Of a DNA stretch of 64,000 nt, positions 21,973-31,215 are shown piece by piece. A program made the position numbers and the translations under genes. Origin of the DNA: Mycobacterium dioxanotrophicus (GTDB taxonomy: Bacteria; Actinomycetota; Actinomycetes; Mycobacteriales; Mycobacteriaceae); the NCBI RefSeq assembly GCF_002157835.1, contig NZ_CP020812.1, positions 1 to 64,000 on the forward strand, given 5' to 3'. Position 1 is the first letter of the stretch. Each line of letters begins with the position of its first letter. The notes under the pieces were generated by a model, which saw only the letters and a program-made list of their open reading frames with translations, was not told the DNA's origin and searched no databases.

Positions 21973-23076
21973 GTGTTTGTTACGCGGGTGGTTTCGCCGG
22001 TCTCGTCGCGTGAGTCGTGGACCGTTCTCGGTGATGACGATCGGCCGGTGGAGCCGGTTGAGCGGTATCTGGCCTATTTGACCGGGATCGAACGGTCCCC
22101 GAACACGGTCAAGGCGTATGCCCACGATCTGAAGGACTGGTTCGAATTCCTCGGCGACCGCGGGTTGGATTGGCGGTCAGTGACTTTGGAAGATGTCGAC
22201 GGGTTCGTGGCCTGGCTGCGCGCCCCGGCTGAGGCGCGTGACGGGCGGGTGGCGGTGCTGCCGTCGGTGGCGCCGGTATGCAGCGAGTCGACGGTGAACC
22301 GGAAGTTGTCGGCGCTGGGTTCGTTCTATACCCATACCGCTCGTGACGGCGTCGATGTTGCCATGTTGTTGTCGTCGTGGCAGGTCGGAGGGGCGCGGGG
22401 CGGGTGGAAACCGTTCCTGCATCACATCAGCAAGTCGATGCCGCAGCGGCGGCGGACGGTGGCGTTGAAGGCGCCGAAGAAGCTGCCGCGGGTGCTGACA
22501 CCGGAGCAGGTGCAGGCCCTGCTGGACGGGTGCGAGCATCTGCGCGACCGGCTGTTGCTGGTAATTCTCTACGACACCGGAATGCGGATTGGTGAAGCAT
22601 TGGGGTTGCGGCACAACGATATTGCCGCTGCCGAACGCCAGATCACGGTGACGCGCCGCGACAATGACAACGGGGCCCGCGCCAAGTCGCCCACCACGCG
22701 CACGGTTCCGGTCAGCGCGGAGCTGATCCGGCTCTACGGCGATTACCTGCATCGCGAATACGGTGACCTGGACAGCGACTACGTGTTCGTCAATCTGTGG
22801 GGCCGCCCGTTCGGGCAGCCGTGGACCTACGCCGCGGTCTACGACCTCATCCGCCGCCTGCGCCAGCGCACCGGCATCGACTTCGATCCGCACTGGCTGC
22901 GGCACTCGGCAGCAACCAGGCTGCTGCGCGACGGTGTCGGCCTCGAGGTCGTGGCCCAGCTGCTCGGCCACTCGAACGTCACGGTCACCGCCACAACCTA
23001 CGGGCACCTCACCGTCGAAGACGCCCGAGCGGTGCTCGACGAGGCGGGCTGGTTCGACGGGCGGGTCAGCTGGTGA
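21973..23076 (+). CDS. tnpA: tyrosine recombinase TnpA (Tn554-like)
   Basis: 367 residues from GTG 21973, chosen because AGGGAGG lies just before it. An N-terminal SAM-like domain (ERYLAYLTGIERSPNTVKAY) is followed by the catalytic domain: Arg in YDTGMRIGEALGLR (about residue 200), HWLRHSAATRLL (about 305), LLGHSNVTVTATTYGHL with the GH box and nucleophile Tyr (about 340). All catalytic positions are present. Its stop overlaps the GTG of tnpB. It cuts and rejoins DNA for integration and excision of the element. Confidence 0.88.
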   Translation: MFVTRVVSPVSSRESWTVLGDDDRPVEPVERYLAYLTGIERSPNTVKAYAHDLKDWFEFLGDRGLDWRSVTLEDVDGFVAWLRAPAEARDGRVAVLPSVAPVCSESTVNRKLSALGSFYTHTARDGVDVAMLLSSWQVGGARGGWKPFLHHISKSMPQRRRTVALKAPKKLPRVLTPEQVQALLDGCEHLRDRLLLVILYDTGMRIGEALGLRHNDIAAAERQITVTRRDNDNGARAKSPTTRTVPVSAELIRLYGDYLHREYGDLDSDYVFVNLWGRPFGQPWTYAAVYDLIRRLRQRTGIDFDPHWLRHSAATRLLRDGVGLEVVAQLLGHSNVTVTATTYGHLTVEDARAVLDEAGWFDGRVSW

Positions 23077-25286
23077 CCGCCCCGGAGATCAACGGCCCGG
23101 GTCTGCGGGGCCTGCTGGGCCGGTTGATGGCGGTTGTCCGTCCCGAATTCCGCAGTGATGTCCTGGAATTCCCCGCCGACGACCTGGTGTTCGGCGGGGG
23201 CGCCTGCCGGGTTCCCGGCTGCCAGCGCAGCGCACGAGGTCACGGGTTCTGCCAGGGCCATGGCCAGCGGTGGGTCGATGCCGGTCGACCGGACCCGGAG
23301 GTGTTCGCGGCGACGACCGATCCGCGGTGGCGGCGTCAGCAGCCGAACCAGCGGTGCGCGGTCGATGGCTGTGGTTACGGCACCGCCCGCGGCGGGTTGT
23401 GTTCCATGCACGCCCGGCGCTGGGAGCATGCGGGCAGGCCGGATCGTGACCGGTGGCTGGCTGCGGTTCCGGCGGTCAAACAGCCTGCGGCAGGGGCGGT
23501 TTGCCGTATAGAGCACTGCCTGCTCTGGCCGCAGGCCAGCTCACCGTTCTGCCATGCTCACACCAACGCCTGGCGCTGCCACGGCCGCCCGGACCCTGGC
23601 GAGTTCGCCGACGGGTTCGTCCCGACCGGCCTGCCCGCCAACGAGACCATCCGTTTGGGGACGCTGGCGCCGGCGCTGCGGCTGGAGATGCAGTACGCGC
23701 TGCAGTGCCGCCACGACCAGCGCCGCGGCAAGGTCACCCCGACCATCGTCGGCAGGGTGGTGCGGCTGCTGGTCGCCGCCGAGGTCAGCTCGCTGCTCGA
23801 CCACGACGAAGCCGGCTGGCGGCAGCTGTCGGGCCAGTTGGACTCCAACGCCCGCGGACTGCTGATGTTCGCTCACCGCGTCGTCGCCGACCTCGCCGAG
23901 GATGACGGCTGGGACGGCGAATACGATCGTGACGTCTGGCGCATGCACCGGCTCGGCTTCGACGGACACCGGAGTCTGCGGTTCACCAGCATCACCCAGC
24001 CCTGGCTGCAGGAGTTGGCCAAACGCTTTGTCCGGCTGCGTCTTTCCCGCGGACTTGGCCTGGAAGCCGGCGGCGGGCGCCCGGTCTTGGCGATCACCCG
24101 GTTCTCGGCGTTCCTGTCCCGCACCGGTGTCGAACGCATCGATCAGCTCGACCGGCCGCTGCTCGAGCACTACCTCGCCGACCTGAGCGAGTTGAGCATC
24201 GAACGCCGCCGCAGCCACATCGGCACGCTCAACGGGCTGTTCACCGCGATCCGCCAGCACCACTGGCACTCGGGCCTGGCCGCCACGGTCACCTTCTACA
24301 ACGAGGACTACCCGCACCGCGCCGAGTTGCTGCCCCGGGCACTGGCCGAGCAGGTCATGACCCAGCTCGAACACCCGGCCAACCTCGACCGGTTCGACAA
24401 CCGCACCTACCGGCTGATCACCATCGTGCTCATGCGCAGCGGATTGCGGGTCACCGACGCGCTGCGGCTGCGCGCCGACTGCATCACCACCGACGCCGAA
24501 GGCGCCCCCTACCTGCGCTACTTCAATCACAAGATGCGCCGCGACGCCCTGGTCCCCATCGACGCCGAGCTGGTCGACCAGATCAACGAACACCGCCGCC
24601 GCACCCTCGACCGCTGGCCGGGCGGGACACCGATCCTGTTCCCGCGCCCTACTAAAAACGTCGACGGCACACAGCCGTTGGGAACACCCACATACCGGGC
24701 CGCGCTGCTGCGCGGGCTAGCCGCCTGCGACATCCGCGACGACACCGGCCAGCCGGTCCACCTGACGCCTCACCGCTGGCGTCACACTCTCGGCACCCGG
24801 CTGATCAACCGGGATGTTCCGCAGGAGGTCGTGCGCCGCATCCTCGACCACGACTCACCGCAGATGACCGCCCACTACGCCCGAATGCACGACACCACCG
24901 TTAGACGGGCTTGGGAAGCCGCCCGCAAGGTCGATATCACCGGCCGCACAGTAGTTTTCGACCCAGACGGGCCACTCGCCGACGCCGCCTGGGCCAAACA
25001 ACGCCTGGCACAAGCAACCCAGGCCCTGCCCAACGGCTACTGCGGGCTGCCGCTGCAGCAGTCCTGCCCGCACGCCAACGCCTGCCTGACCTGCTCCATG
25101 TTCCTCACCACCGCCGAGTTCCTGCCCCAGCACCGCACGCAACGGCAGCAGACCCTGGAACTGATCACCGCCGCCGAGGCCCGCGGCCAGAAACGGCTGG
25201 CCGAGATGAACCGCACCGTCCTGACCAACCTCGACACCATCATCGACAGCCTCGACACCTCGCAGGACACCGAACATGCGCTCTGA
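23073..25286 (+). CDS. tnpB: large tyrosine recombinase TnpB (Tn554-like) with zinc-finger N-terminus
   Basis: 737 residues from GTG 23073 (GTGA overlap with tnpA). The N-terminus has three similar cysteine/histidine modules: CRVPGCQRSARGHGFCQGH, CAVDGCGYGTARGGLCSMH and CRIEHCLLWPQASSPFCHAH, probably zinc-binding DNA contacts. A recombinase core follows: Arg in LMRSGLRVTDALRLR, then LTPHRWRHTLGTRLI, RRILDHDSPQMTAHYARM with the nucleophile Tyr. A further Cys cluster (SCPHANACLTC) lies near the C-terminus. The start 276 nt upstream in the same frame would overlap tnpA and is unlikely. Confidence 0.88.
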   Translation: MTAPEINGPGLRGLLGRLMAVVRPEFRSDVLEFPADDLVFGGGACRVPGCQRSARGHGFCQGHGQRWVDAGRPDPEVFAATTDPRWRRQQPNQRCAVDGCGYGTARGGLCSMHARRWEHAGRPDRDRWLAAVPAVKQPAAGAVCRIEHCLLWPQASSPFCHAHTNAWRCHGRPDPGEFADGFVPTGLPANETIRLGTLAPALRLEMQYALQCRHDQRRGKVTPTIVGRVVRLLVAAEVSSLLDHDEAGWRQLSGQLDSNARGLLMFAHRVVADLAEDDGWDGEYDRDVWRMHRLGFDGHRSLRFTSITQPWLQELAKRFVRLRLSRGLGLEAGGGRPVLAITRFSAFLSRTGVERIDQLDRPLLEHYLADLSELSIERRRSHIGTLNGLFTAIRQHHWHSGLAATVTFYNEDYPHRAELLPRALAEQVMTQLEHPANLDRFDNRTYRLITIVLMRSGLRVTDALRLRADCITTDAEGAPYLRYFNHKMRRDALVPIDAELVDQINEHRRRTLDRWPGGTPILFPRPTKNVDGTQPLGTPTYRAALLRGLAACDIRDDTGQPVHLTPHRWRHTLGTRLINRDVPQEVVRRILDHDSPQMTAHYARMHDTTVRRAWEAARKVDITGRTVVFDPDGPLADAAWAKQRLAQATQALPNGYCGLPLQQSCPHANACLTCSMFLTTAEFLPQHRTQRQQTLELITAAEARGQKRLAEMNRTVLTNLDTIIDSLDTSQDTEHAL

Positions 25287-25701
25287 CAACAGCATTCACC
25301 TCGTCACCGCCGCCCGCCAACGCCACGAACTCACCCGCGCAAAAGCCCTGGCCGCCCTGCACGAGCTCGACCGCACCGGCCAGCCCATCACTTTCAGCAC
25401 CGTCGCCGACGCCGCAGGCGTCTCCCGTTCCTGGCTCTACGCTCAGACCGACGTCAAAGACGAGATCCGGCGCCTGCGCGCCCGCAACCAGCCCCGGCCG
25501 ACCCCAACGATTCCGTCCCGGCAACAGTCCAGCGACCAATCCCTGCGCCAGCGCCTCGACATCGCGCTACGCCGCAACCGCGAACTCACCGACGAAAACC
25601 AGCGGCTACGCCGCCAACTCGCTGTCGTTCTCGGCCAGAACCGAACCGCGACACCCCACCCCCCACCACATCGCAATCGGATAACGATCGGCCCATGCTG
25701 A
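25276..25701 (+). CDS. tnpC: TnpC-like accessory protein (Tn554-like)
   Basis: 141 residues, start overlapping the end of tnpB by 11 bp. Short helical protein with a TetR/HTH-like segment PITFSTVADAAGVSRSWLYA and a coiled-coil-like tail (LRQRLDIALRRNRELTDENQ, RLRRQLAVVL). It matches the size and layout of TnpC of Tn554, which influences orientation and efficiency of transposition there. No recombinase residues are seen, so it is an accessory factor. Confidence 0.8.
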   Translation: MRSDNSIHLVTAARQRHELTRAKALAALHELDRTGQPITFSTVADAAGVSRSWLYAQTDVKDEIRRLRARNQPRPTPTIPSRQQSSDQSLRQRLDIALRRNRELTDENQRLRRQLAVVLGQNRTATPHPPPHRNRITIGPC

Positions 25702-25798
25702 ACCGCCAGCGCACCCACCCGCACGACCGTCATCGACACCGTCCACAACACGAAACACCAGCTCAGACGACCGCACCTGCACCGGACTCCAGATAACG

Positions 25799-26020
25799 GT
25801 GGAGCGGCTCAACAAGGAGATCCGCCGGCGCACCGACGTCGTGGGCATCTTCCCCGACCGCAACGCTCTGATCCGCCTCGTCGGCGCCGTGCTGGCCGAG
25901 CAACACGACGAATGGGCCGAGTCCCGGCGCTACCTCGGCCTCGACGTCCTGAGTAAATCACGCACCGTCAACGAAACCCCGACAGAACAGGAGAACGCCC
26001 CAGCGGCGCTAACCGCCTGA
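25799..26020 (+). pseudogene. IS256-family transposase, C-terminal part (split)
   Basis: ERLNKEIRRRTDVVGIFPDR carries the catalytic Glu region. The tail VGAVLAEQHDEWAESRRYLG ends at TGA 26020. It joins to NNPQ at 21850 to restore the normal NPQERLNKE sequence of the family. Confidence 0.88.
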
Positions 26021-26085
26021 CCCATCACGACGAAGAATCACACGACGACGTCGTACACCACGTCCCTGGACTTGACCGGCGCTGG

Positions 26086-26662
26086 GCGGCATCCCGATCT
26101 GGTCAAGCGCAACTTCACCGCGACTGCCCCCAACCAGTTGTGGGTCACCGACCTGACCTACGTTCCGACCTGGGCCGGCGTGGCGTACGTCTGCTTCATC
26201 ACCGATGCGTTCAGTCGGATGATCGTCGGCTGGCGGGTCGCGTCGAACATGCGGACCACGATGGTGCTCGATGCGATTGAGATGGCCCGCTGGTCACGCG
26301 GAAATACGTTGCCGGGTTTGACATGTCACTCCGACGCCGGATCGCAATTCACGTCCGTTCGCTACGGTGAACGCCTCGCCGAGATCGGTGCGGTGCCCTC
26401 CATCGGATCCGTCGGGGACAGCTTCGATAACGCCCTCGCGGAGACGGTGAACGGATACTACAAGTCCGAGCTGATCTACGGGCCGGCCCGCACCGCCCCC
26501 TGGAAGACCGCCGAGGATGTCGAACTGGCCACCCTGAGCTGGGTGCACTGGCACAACACAGCGCGTCTGCACGGCTACCTCAACGACCTACCGCCCACAG
26601 AGTTCGAAGCCATCTTCTACGCTCCGAAACGGACCGACCAACCCCTGGTCGAAATCCAATAG
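26086..26662 (+). pseudogene. IS3-family transposase OrfB, 3' part (split)
   Basis: RHPDLVKRNFTATAPNQLWV continues directly from PGAG at 20700. The integrase-core catalytic residues are intact: Asp in WVTDLTYVP, Asp in CHSDAGSQFTSVRYG and Glu in FDNALAETVNGYYKSEL. It ends at TAG 26660-26662, followed by the IS3 terminal repeat. The gene is inactive only because of the nested insertion. Confidence 0.88.
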
Positions 26663-26687
26663 CCCGAGCCTCCACCGGAACCAGAGC

Positions 26688-26865
26688 GTCTCAGGCTGGT
26701 AGAACTGGGCAAGATCCGTGAGTGTCGCGGCCGCAAACCCTCGAACAGCGAGGAGACCGTCGCCGAGATCGTCAGGCTGACGACCACGACGAACCCGCCG
26801 GGTGCCACACATTGGTCGTGCTGGACGATGGCCAATCGGGTGGGGCCCTATATGCAGCGTTAATC
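26688..26865 (+). pseudogene. IS630-family transposase fragment
   Basis: The frame reads RLVELGKIRECRGRKPSNSE then ETVAEIVRLTTTTNPPGATH and W-TMANRVG, the HTH-linker region typical of IS630 transposases in actinobacteria. About 58 codons remain, bounded by the IS3 end and running into the 3' end of the NTF2-like gene on the other strand. Confidence 0.65.
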
Positions 26866-27207
26866 CTTGGCCTGGACGGTATATCGGACGGTTTGGACCT
26901 GGATCAGTCCGTCGCCGAACACAAAGGTGTCGATGCCGTCGTCCACGCGTGTGGTCGCGGATTCGGCGGCCCACTCGAGCAAGAGCACGTCACCCTCGAA
27001 GAACTGGGTCTTCAACTGCCAATCCGCTTTCGGAACATCATCCAGCAGCTGGGTGAACGCCGCACGAATGCCATCCTTGCCGCGAAGGACGCCGCTGGGC
27101 GACATGAAGACGGCGTCATCGGCATAATCGGCGACGATCTCATCGAGGTCGCCTGCGCCGAGCGCCTGGGCGTGGTGGGCGAATACTTCCTGCGGCGTGC
27201 GGGTCAT
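26860..27207 (-). CDS. NTF2/SnoaL-like small protein
   Basis: 115 residues, intact, starting MTRTPQEVFAHHAQALGAGD. The pattern VFAHHAQALGAGDLDEIVADYADDAVFMSP, then GVLRGKDGIRAAFTQLL and VLLLEWAAES is the cone-shaped fold of NTF2/SnoaL-like proteins (isomerases, hydrolases or binding proteins). The substrate is unknown. A GAAGGA site precedes the start. Before an IS1380 insertion the gene lay immediately downstream of an alcohol dehydrogenase (remnant at 28941-29170), so it may have acted with it. Confidence 0.75.
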   Translation of the reverse strand: MTRTPQEVFAHHAQALGAGDLDEIVADYADDAVFMSPSGVLRGKDGIRAAFTQLLDDVPKADWQLKTQFFEGDVLLLEWAAESATTRVDDGIDTFVFGDGLIQVQTVRYTVQAKD

Positions 27208-27248
27208 CGTGGTTCCTTCATCTCGTCGTGTCCTGAGCTAGACCCTAA

Positions 27249-28940
27249 CCCAGATTTTTCGGGGATTATCGCTGGTGACGGCGTGTAGATAAGCGAAAGT
27301 GCCTGTCCTGCAAGGGATAATTGGACTTCTCTAGGGTTCAACCATCCTGACGGGAAGGCACTTCGCAGGTGAAGAGTATCGCGGCCGCATCGCGGGTGAA
27401 AGTGTCAGCCGACGGCCACGGGGTCGTGTCGCACGCCGGGATGGGCCTACTGCGGGAACTGGCCGACCGGACCGGGTTATCAGCGCAGGTCACCGGGGCT
27501 TTGGCCGACACCTACCGCGGGCCGTGGAGCTACGCACCCGGCGAGGTGTTCGCTGATCTGGCCGCGGCGGTCGCCGACGGCGCGGACTGCATTGACGGGG
27601 TCGGCCAACTGTGCGGCGACCGTGAGCACGCGTTCGGCGCGAAAGCCTCCACGACCACGATGTGGCGGCTGGTCAATGAGCGCATCGACGCTGCACACCT
27701 GCCTGCGGTGCGCGCGGCCCGCGCCAGCGCGCGGGCGGCGGCCTGGGCCGCCGGTGCGGCCCCGAACCGGGTGGCTGGCTGCACATCGACATCGACGCCA
27801 CCCTGGTGATCGATCACTCCGACAACAAACACGGCGCGACGCCGACCTGGAAGAAGTCGTTCGGGCACCATCCGCTGCTGGCGTTCCTGGACCGCCCGAG
27901 ATCGCCGGCGGGGAAGCCCTGGCCGGGCTGCTGCGCAGCGGCAACGCGGGCTCCAACACCGCCAGCGACCACGTCATCGTCCTGGCCCAGGCGCTGGCAG
28001 CGCTGCCCGCGCCGTGGCGGCCCGACTCGAGTCGTGGCGGTGATCCCGACCGGCCCCAGGTGCTGGTGCGTTGCGACACCGCCGGAGCCACCCACCGATT
28101 CGCCGACGCCTGCCGTGAGCAGGGGTCGGATTCTCCTTCGGCTACCCCGTCGACGCCCGCGTCCAGGACGCCGTGGACACACTCAACCTTGCCGAGGGCT
28201 GGTACCCGGCCATCGACACCGACGGTGGGCTGCGCGACGGCGCCTGGGTCGCCGAGGCCACCACCTTGGTCAACCTCAACAGCTGGCCGCCGGGCACCCG
28301 GCTGATCCTGCGCAAAGAGAGACCGCATCCCGGCGCCCAGCTGCGGTTCACCGACACCGACGGGATGCGCGTCACCGCGTTCATCACCGACACACCGCCC
28401 GGTGTCGTGGCCGGCCAAGTCGCCGGCCTGGAGTTGCGGCACCGCCAGCACGCCCGCGTCGAGGACCGCATCCGCGAACTCAAGAACGCCGGCCTGCGCA
28501 ACCTGCCGTGTCACGGCTTCTGGGCCAACGCCGCCTGGCTCGAGATCGTCCTGGCCGCCGCCGACCTGGTCATCTGGGCACGGCTCATCGGATTCACCAG
28601 TGATCCGACGCTGGCCCGCGCCGAGATCGCCACGTTCCGCTACCGCGTGCTGCACGTCGCGGCCCGCATCACCCGCGGCGCCCGCCAACTCCGGCTGCGC
28701 ATCGACGCCACCTGGCGCTGGGCCACCTCGATCGCGACCGCCTGGCAGACGATCCGCACCGCCTTCGGATAACAGCCGGCCTCCTGACCGATCGATCACG
28801 AAAGACATACCGGCCCTAGGAAAGCCCGCCCCACCCGGCGACACGGGACCAACCCACCATGCCCTGTGACCGCAGACGTCACCCGACCAACCATCACGCC
28901 CTACAGATCCACCGCCATCACCATCGACGAAAAATCCGGG
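27249..28940 (+). mobile_element. IS1380-family element with 4-bp target duplication
   Basis: The ends CCCAGATTTTTCG (27249-27261) and, inverted, CCCGGATTTTTCG (28928-28940) are flanked by CTAA on both sides (27245-27248 and 28941-28944). Four-base duplications are usual for IS1380. The 1692-bp length is normal. The transposase inside is frameshifted, so the copy is probably dead. Confidence 0.85.
27369..28772 (+). pseudogene. IS1380-family transposase, frameshifted
   Basis: It starts MKSIAAASRVKVSADGHGVV, with GLLRELADRTGLSAQVTGAL typical of the family. The first Asp region HIDIDATLVIDHSDNKHGA lies in another frame (about 27785-27840). EALAGLLRSGNAGSNTASDH and the QVLVRCDTAGATHRF region follow in a third, and DTLNLAEGWYPAIDTDGG to the C-terminal RIRELKNAGLRNLPCHGF region is in a fourth segment from 28173. 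At least three frameshifts (about 27770, 27890, 28130) prevent a full product. Confidence 0.85.
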
Positions 28941-29170
28941 CTAATTGGAGTCGTGTTGTAAGCCAGATGCTGTGAGCAGCGCTTGAGAGTAGCGGTCTCA
29001 GCCGGGCGGGTGAACAGGCCATACGCGGTCTCGAACTCGTCGAGGGCCAACCGGTGGGTGATCATGGGCGCGGTGTTGGGTCGGCCGTTGGCGACGAGTT
29101 CGATCAAGCTCCGCGTGGCGTACGTATCGACGAGCGCCTTCATTGCGTCCTCTTCTGCTGGCTCGACCAT
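28941..29170 (-). pseudogene. zinc alcohol dehydrogenase, C-terminal fragment
   Basis: The segment reads LVDTYATRSLIELVANGRPN, ITHRLALDEFETAYGLFTRP and AETATLKRCSQ, the last helix and strand of a medium-chain zinc alcohol dehydrogenase (TH-x-L-DEF-x-AY). Both catalytic and NAD domains are missing, lost between it and the prpE stop. The last codons were displaced by IS1380: without it the frame would end two codons after the CTAA site and 30-40 bp before the NTF2-like gene. Confidence 0.7.
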
Positions 29171-29213
29171 CCCGAGTCCTCGATCGGTATCTACTGCTTC
29201 GGTCGCACTTCGG

Positions 29214-31115
29214 TTACGGCCGCAAAATCGGCTCGATCGCGTGCAACACGGTGGCGTCTTCGATGGTGGACGGGGTCGGCTCGTCCTTGCCGTGGGCGAT
29301 GCCGCGCATGGTTTTCCGCAGGATCTTGCCGGAGCGGGTCTTAGGTAGCGCGGCCACGACGTCGACCTGCTTTAAGCAGGCCACCGCCCCGATCTCGTCG
29401 CGCACCAACTTGACGAGCTCGTCGGCCAGTCCCTCGGCGGACGCGCGGGCCTTCAGCACGACCAGCCCACGCGGCACCTGACCTTTGATCTCGTCGGCAA
29501 CCCCGATGACGGCGCATTCGGCCACCGCCGGGTGGGTGGCCAGCACCTCTTCGATCGCGCCGGTCGAGAGCCGGTGTCCCGCGACATTGATGACGTCGTC
29601 GATGCGGCCCATCACGAACAGGTAGCCGTCCTCGTCAATGTAGCCGCCGTCGCCGGTGAGGTAGTAGCCGGGATGCTCGCACAGATAGGCCGCCTCGTAG
29701 CGAGCGTCGTCACCCCATAGCGTCGGCAACGTGCCCGGCGGCAACGGCAACGCGATGCAGATCGCGCCGTCCTCGCCCGGTTGGCACTCCGAGCCGTCGA
29801 TGCGCAGCACGTGCACGTCATAGCCGGGCATCGGCACCGTGGGCGATCCCGGTTTGATCGGCAGCGCCTCCACCCCCATCGGGTTGGCAGCGACCGCCCA
29901 GCCGGTCTCGGTCTGCCACCAGTGGTCGACGACCGGGACGCCCAGCTTCTCGGCCGCCCAAGCATAGGTATCCGGGTCGAGACGCTCGCCGGCCTGGAAC
30001 AAACAGCGCAGGCCGGTCAGGTCATAGCGGTGAATGTGAGTGCCCTCGGGATCCTCCTTGCGGATCGCCCGCAGCGCGGTCGGCGCCGAAAACAGCGCCT
30101 TCACACCGTGTTCCGAGACGACGCGCCAGAACGCGCCGGGATCCGGGGTGCCGACGGGCTTGCCCTCGTAGAGCACCGTCGTCGCACCCAGCAACAGCGG
30201 GCCGTACACGATGTAGGAGTGCCCGACCACCCAGCCGACATCGGAGGCCGCCCAAAACACCTCGCCCGGTGCTACGTCGTAGATGTGGCGCATGCTCCAC
30301 AGCAAGGCGACGGCGTGCCCGCCGTTGTCACGGACGATGCCTTTGGGTTTTCCGGTGGTGCCGGAGGTGTAGAGGATGTACAGCGGATCGGTGGCCGCGA
30401 CCGGTACCGCTTCGACGGGCTCGGAATTGCCGATCAGCTCGTGCCAATCCAGGTCGCGGCCGGGGACTAGTTCGCAGCGGTGACGGTCGCGCTGCACGAT
30501 CACGCAGGCGGCCGGCTTGTGCTGGGCCATGTCGAGCGCGGCGTCGAGCATGGGCTTGTACTCCACGATGCGGCTCGGCTCGATGCCGCAGGAGGCGGAG
30601 ACGACGACCGTCGGGCGGGCGTCGTCGATGCGGGTGGCCAGTTCATGCGGGGCGAACCCGCCGAACACCACCGAATGTACCGCGCCCAGCCGGGCGCAGG
30701 CCAGCATCGCGATCACCGCCTCGGGCACCATCGGCAGGTAGATCACCACCCGGTCACCCTTGCCCACCCCGAGCGCGCGCAGCACCCCGGCGAACCGCGC
30801 GGTCTCGTCGAGCAGCTCGTGGAAGGTGTAGGTGCGTTTGGTGCTAGTGACGGGGGAGTCGTAGATCAGCGCAGGCTGGTCGGCGCGGCCGCCTGCGACG
30901 TGGCGATCCAGCGCGTTGACGCAGGTGTTCAGCTGCCCGTCCGGGAACCAGCGGTAAAATGGTGGATTTGTGTCGTCCAGAACGCGCTGCGGCTCGCGGG
31001 TCCAGGTCACCGCCCGCGCGGCGTCGCTCCAGAAGCCCGTCGGATTTTCGATACTCGAGTTGAACAGTTCTCGGTACCCGATATCGCTCATGATTGTGAT
31101 TGTCTCCTCAGCCAT
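29214..31115 (-). CDS. prpE: propionyl-CoA (acetyl-CoA) synthetase, PrpE type
   Basis: 633 residues from ATG 31115 (a second ATG at 31091 gives MSDIGYRELF and is equally plausible). It makes acyl-CoA and AMP from propionate or acetate, ATP and CoA. Visible motifs: the N-terminal ACAS segment NPTGFWSDAARAVTW, P-loop ILYTSGTTGKPKGIVRDNG, substrate region FWAASDVGWVVGHSYIVYG, VDHWWQTETGWAV, YLTGDGGYIDEDGYLFVMGR and the catalytic Lys in PKTRSGKILRKTMR. Propionate is the expected end product of 1-propanol oxidation, which fits the neighbourhood. The choice of propionate over acetate is inferred. Confidence 0.88.
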   Translation of the reverse strand: MAEETITIMSDIGYRELFNSSIENPTGFWSDAARAVTWTREPQRVLDDTNPPFYRWFPDGQLNTCVNALDRHVAGGRADQPALIYDSPVTSTKRTYTFHELLDETARFAGVLRALGVGKGDRVVIYLPMVPEAVIAMLACARLGAVHSVVFGGFAPHELATRIDDARPTVVVSASCGIEPSRIVEYKPMLDAALDMAQHKPAACVIVQRDRHRCELVPGRDLDWHELIGNSEPVEAVPVAATDPLYILYTSGTTGKPKGIVRDNGGHAVALLWSMRHIYDVAPGEVFWAASDVGWVVGHSYIVYGPLLLGATTVLYEGKPVGTPDPGAFWRVVSEHGVKALFSAPTALRAIRKEDPEGTHIHRYDLTGLRCLFQAGERLDPDTYAWAAEKLGVPVVDHWWQTETGWAVAANPMGVEALPIKPGSPTVPMPGYDVHVLRIDGSECQPGEDGAICIALPLPPGTLPTLWGDDARYEAAYLCEHPGYYLTGDGGYIDEDGYLFVMGRIDDVINVAGHRLSTGAIEEVLATHPAVAECAVIGVADEIKGQVPRGLVVLKARASAEGLADELVKLVRDEIGAVACLKQVDVVAALPKTRSGKILRKTMRGIAHGKDEPTPSTIEDATVLHAIEPILRP

Positions 31116-31215
31116 CAACGGATCATCTCCACGTCCAAATGAGGCTCGAAGCCGTGCGGCACCGGCCGCGTCGCGCAGACCACCGCAGCACGCCTGAATC
31201 GCAGAGCATCGTCGG

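Larger units (their letters stand above)
21851..25798 (+). mobile_element. Tn554-like tyrosine recombinase trio element
   Basis: The ends are a perfect 12-bp inverted repeat, GTTATCTGGAGT at 21852-21863 and its complement at 25786-25797. The IS256 transposase frame breaks at NNPQ (left) and resumes at ERLNKEIRRR (right). Inside are three plus-strand genes with overlapping starts in the TnpA-TnpB-TnpC order of Tn554, and nothing else. It therefore carries no cargo and appears to be a minimal recombinase-only element. All three genes are intact. Confidence 0.85.
20701..26077 (+). mobile_element. IS256-like element nested in IS3 orfB
   Basis: It is flanked by a perfect 8-bp target duplication GGCGCTGG (20693-20700 and 26078-26085). 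Terminal inverted repeats share GTCCAG and GTGGTGTACGA (left about 20707-20728, right about 26050-26072 inverted). The transposase is itself split by a recombinase trio at about 21851-25798; without that insert the element is about 1.43 kb, normal for IS256. Confidence 0.9.
19962..26693 (+). mobile_element. IS3-family element, second copy, carrying nested insertions
   Basis: Ends TGAATCGCCCTGG (19962) and, inverted, TGAGACGCTCTGG (26693) match those of the copy at 2475-3801. Without the insertion at 20701-26077 the element would be about 1.35 kb. OrfA is intact, and OrfB is restored to one frame when the nested element is removed. Left flank is an IS256 fragment and right flank an IS630 fragment, so no target duplication is expected. 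Confidence 0.88.

Noticed and set aside
22797..23072. Upstream extension of tnpB by 92 codons
   Set aside because: Lies wholly within tnpA; the GTG at 23073 overlapping the tnpA stop is the natural start.
27480..28844. Minus-strand frame of 454 codons across the IS1380 element
   Set aside because: Open only because the plus-strand transposase is frameshifted; the sequence is Arg/Gly-rich without any fold.
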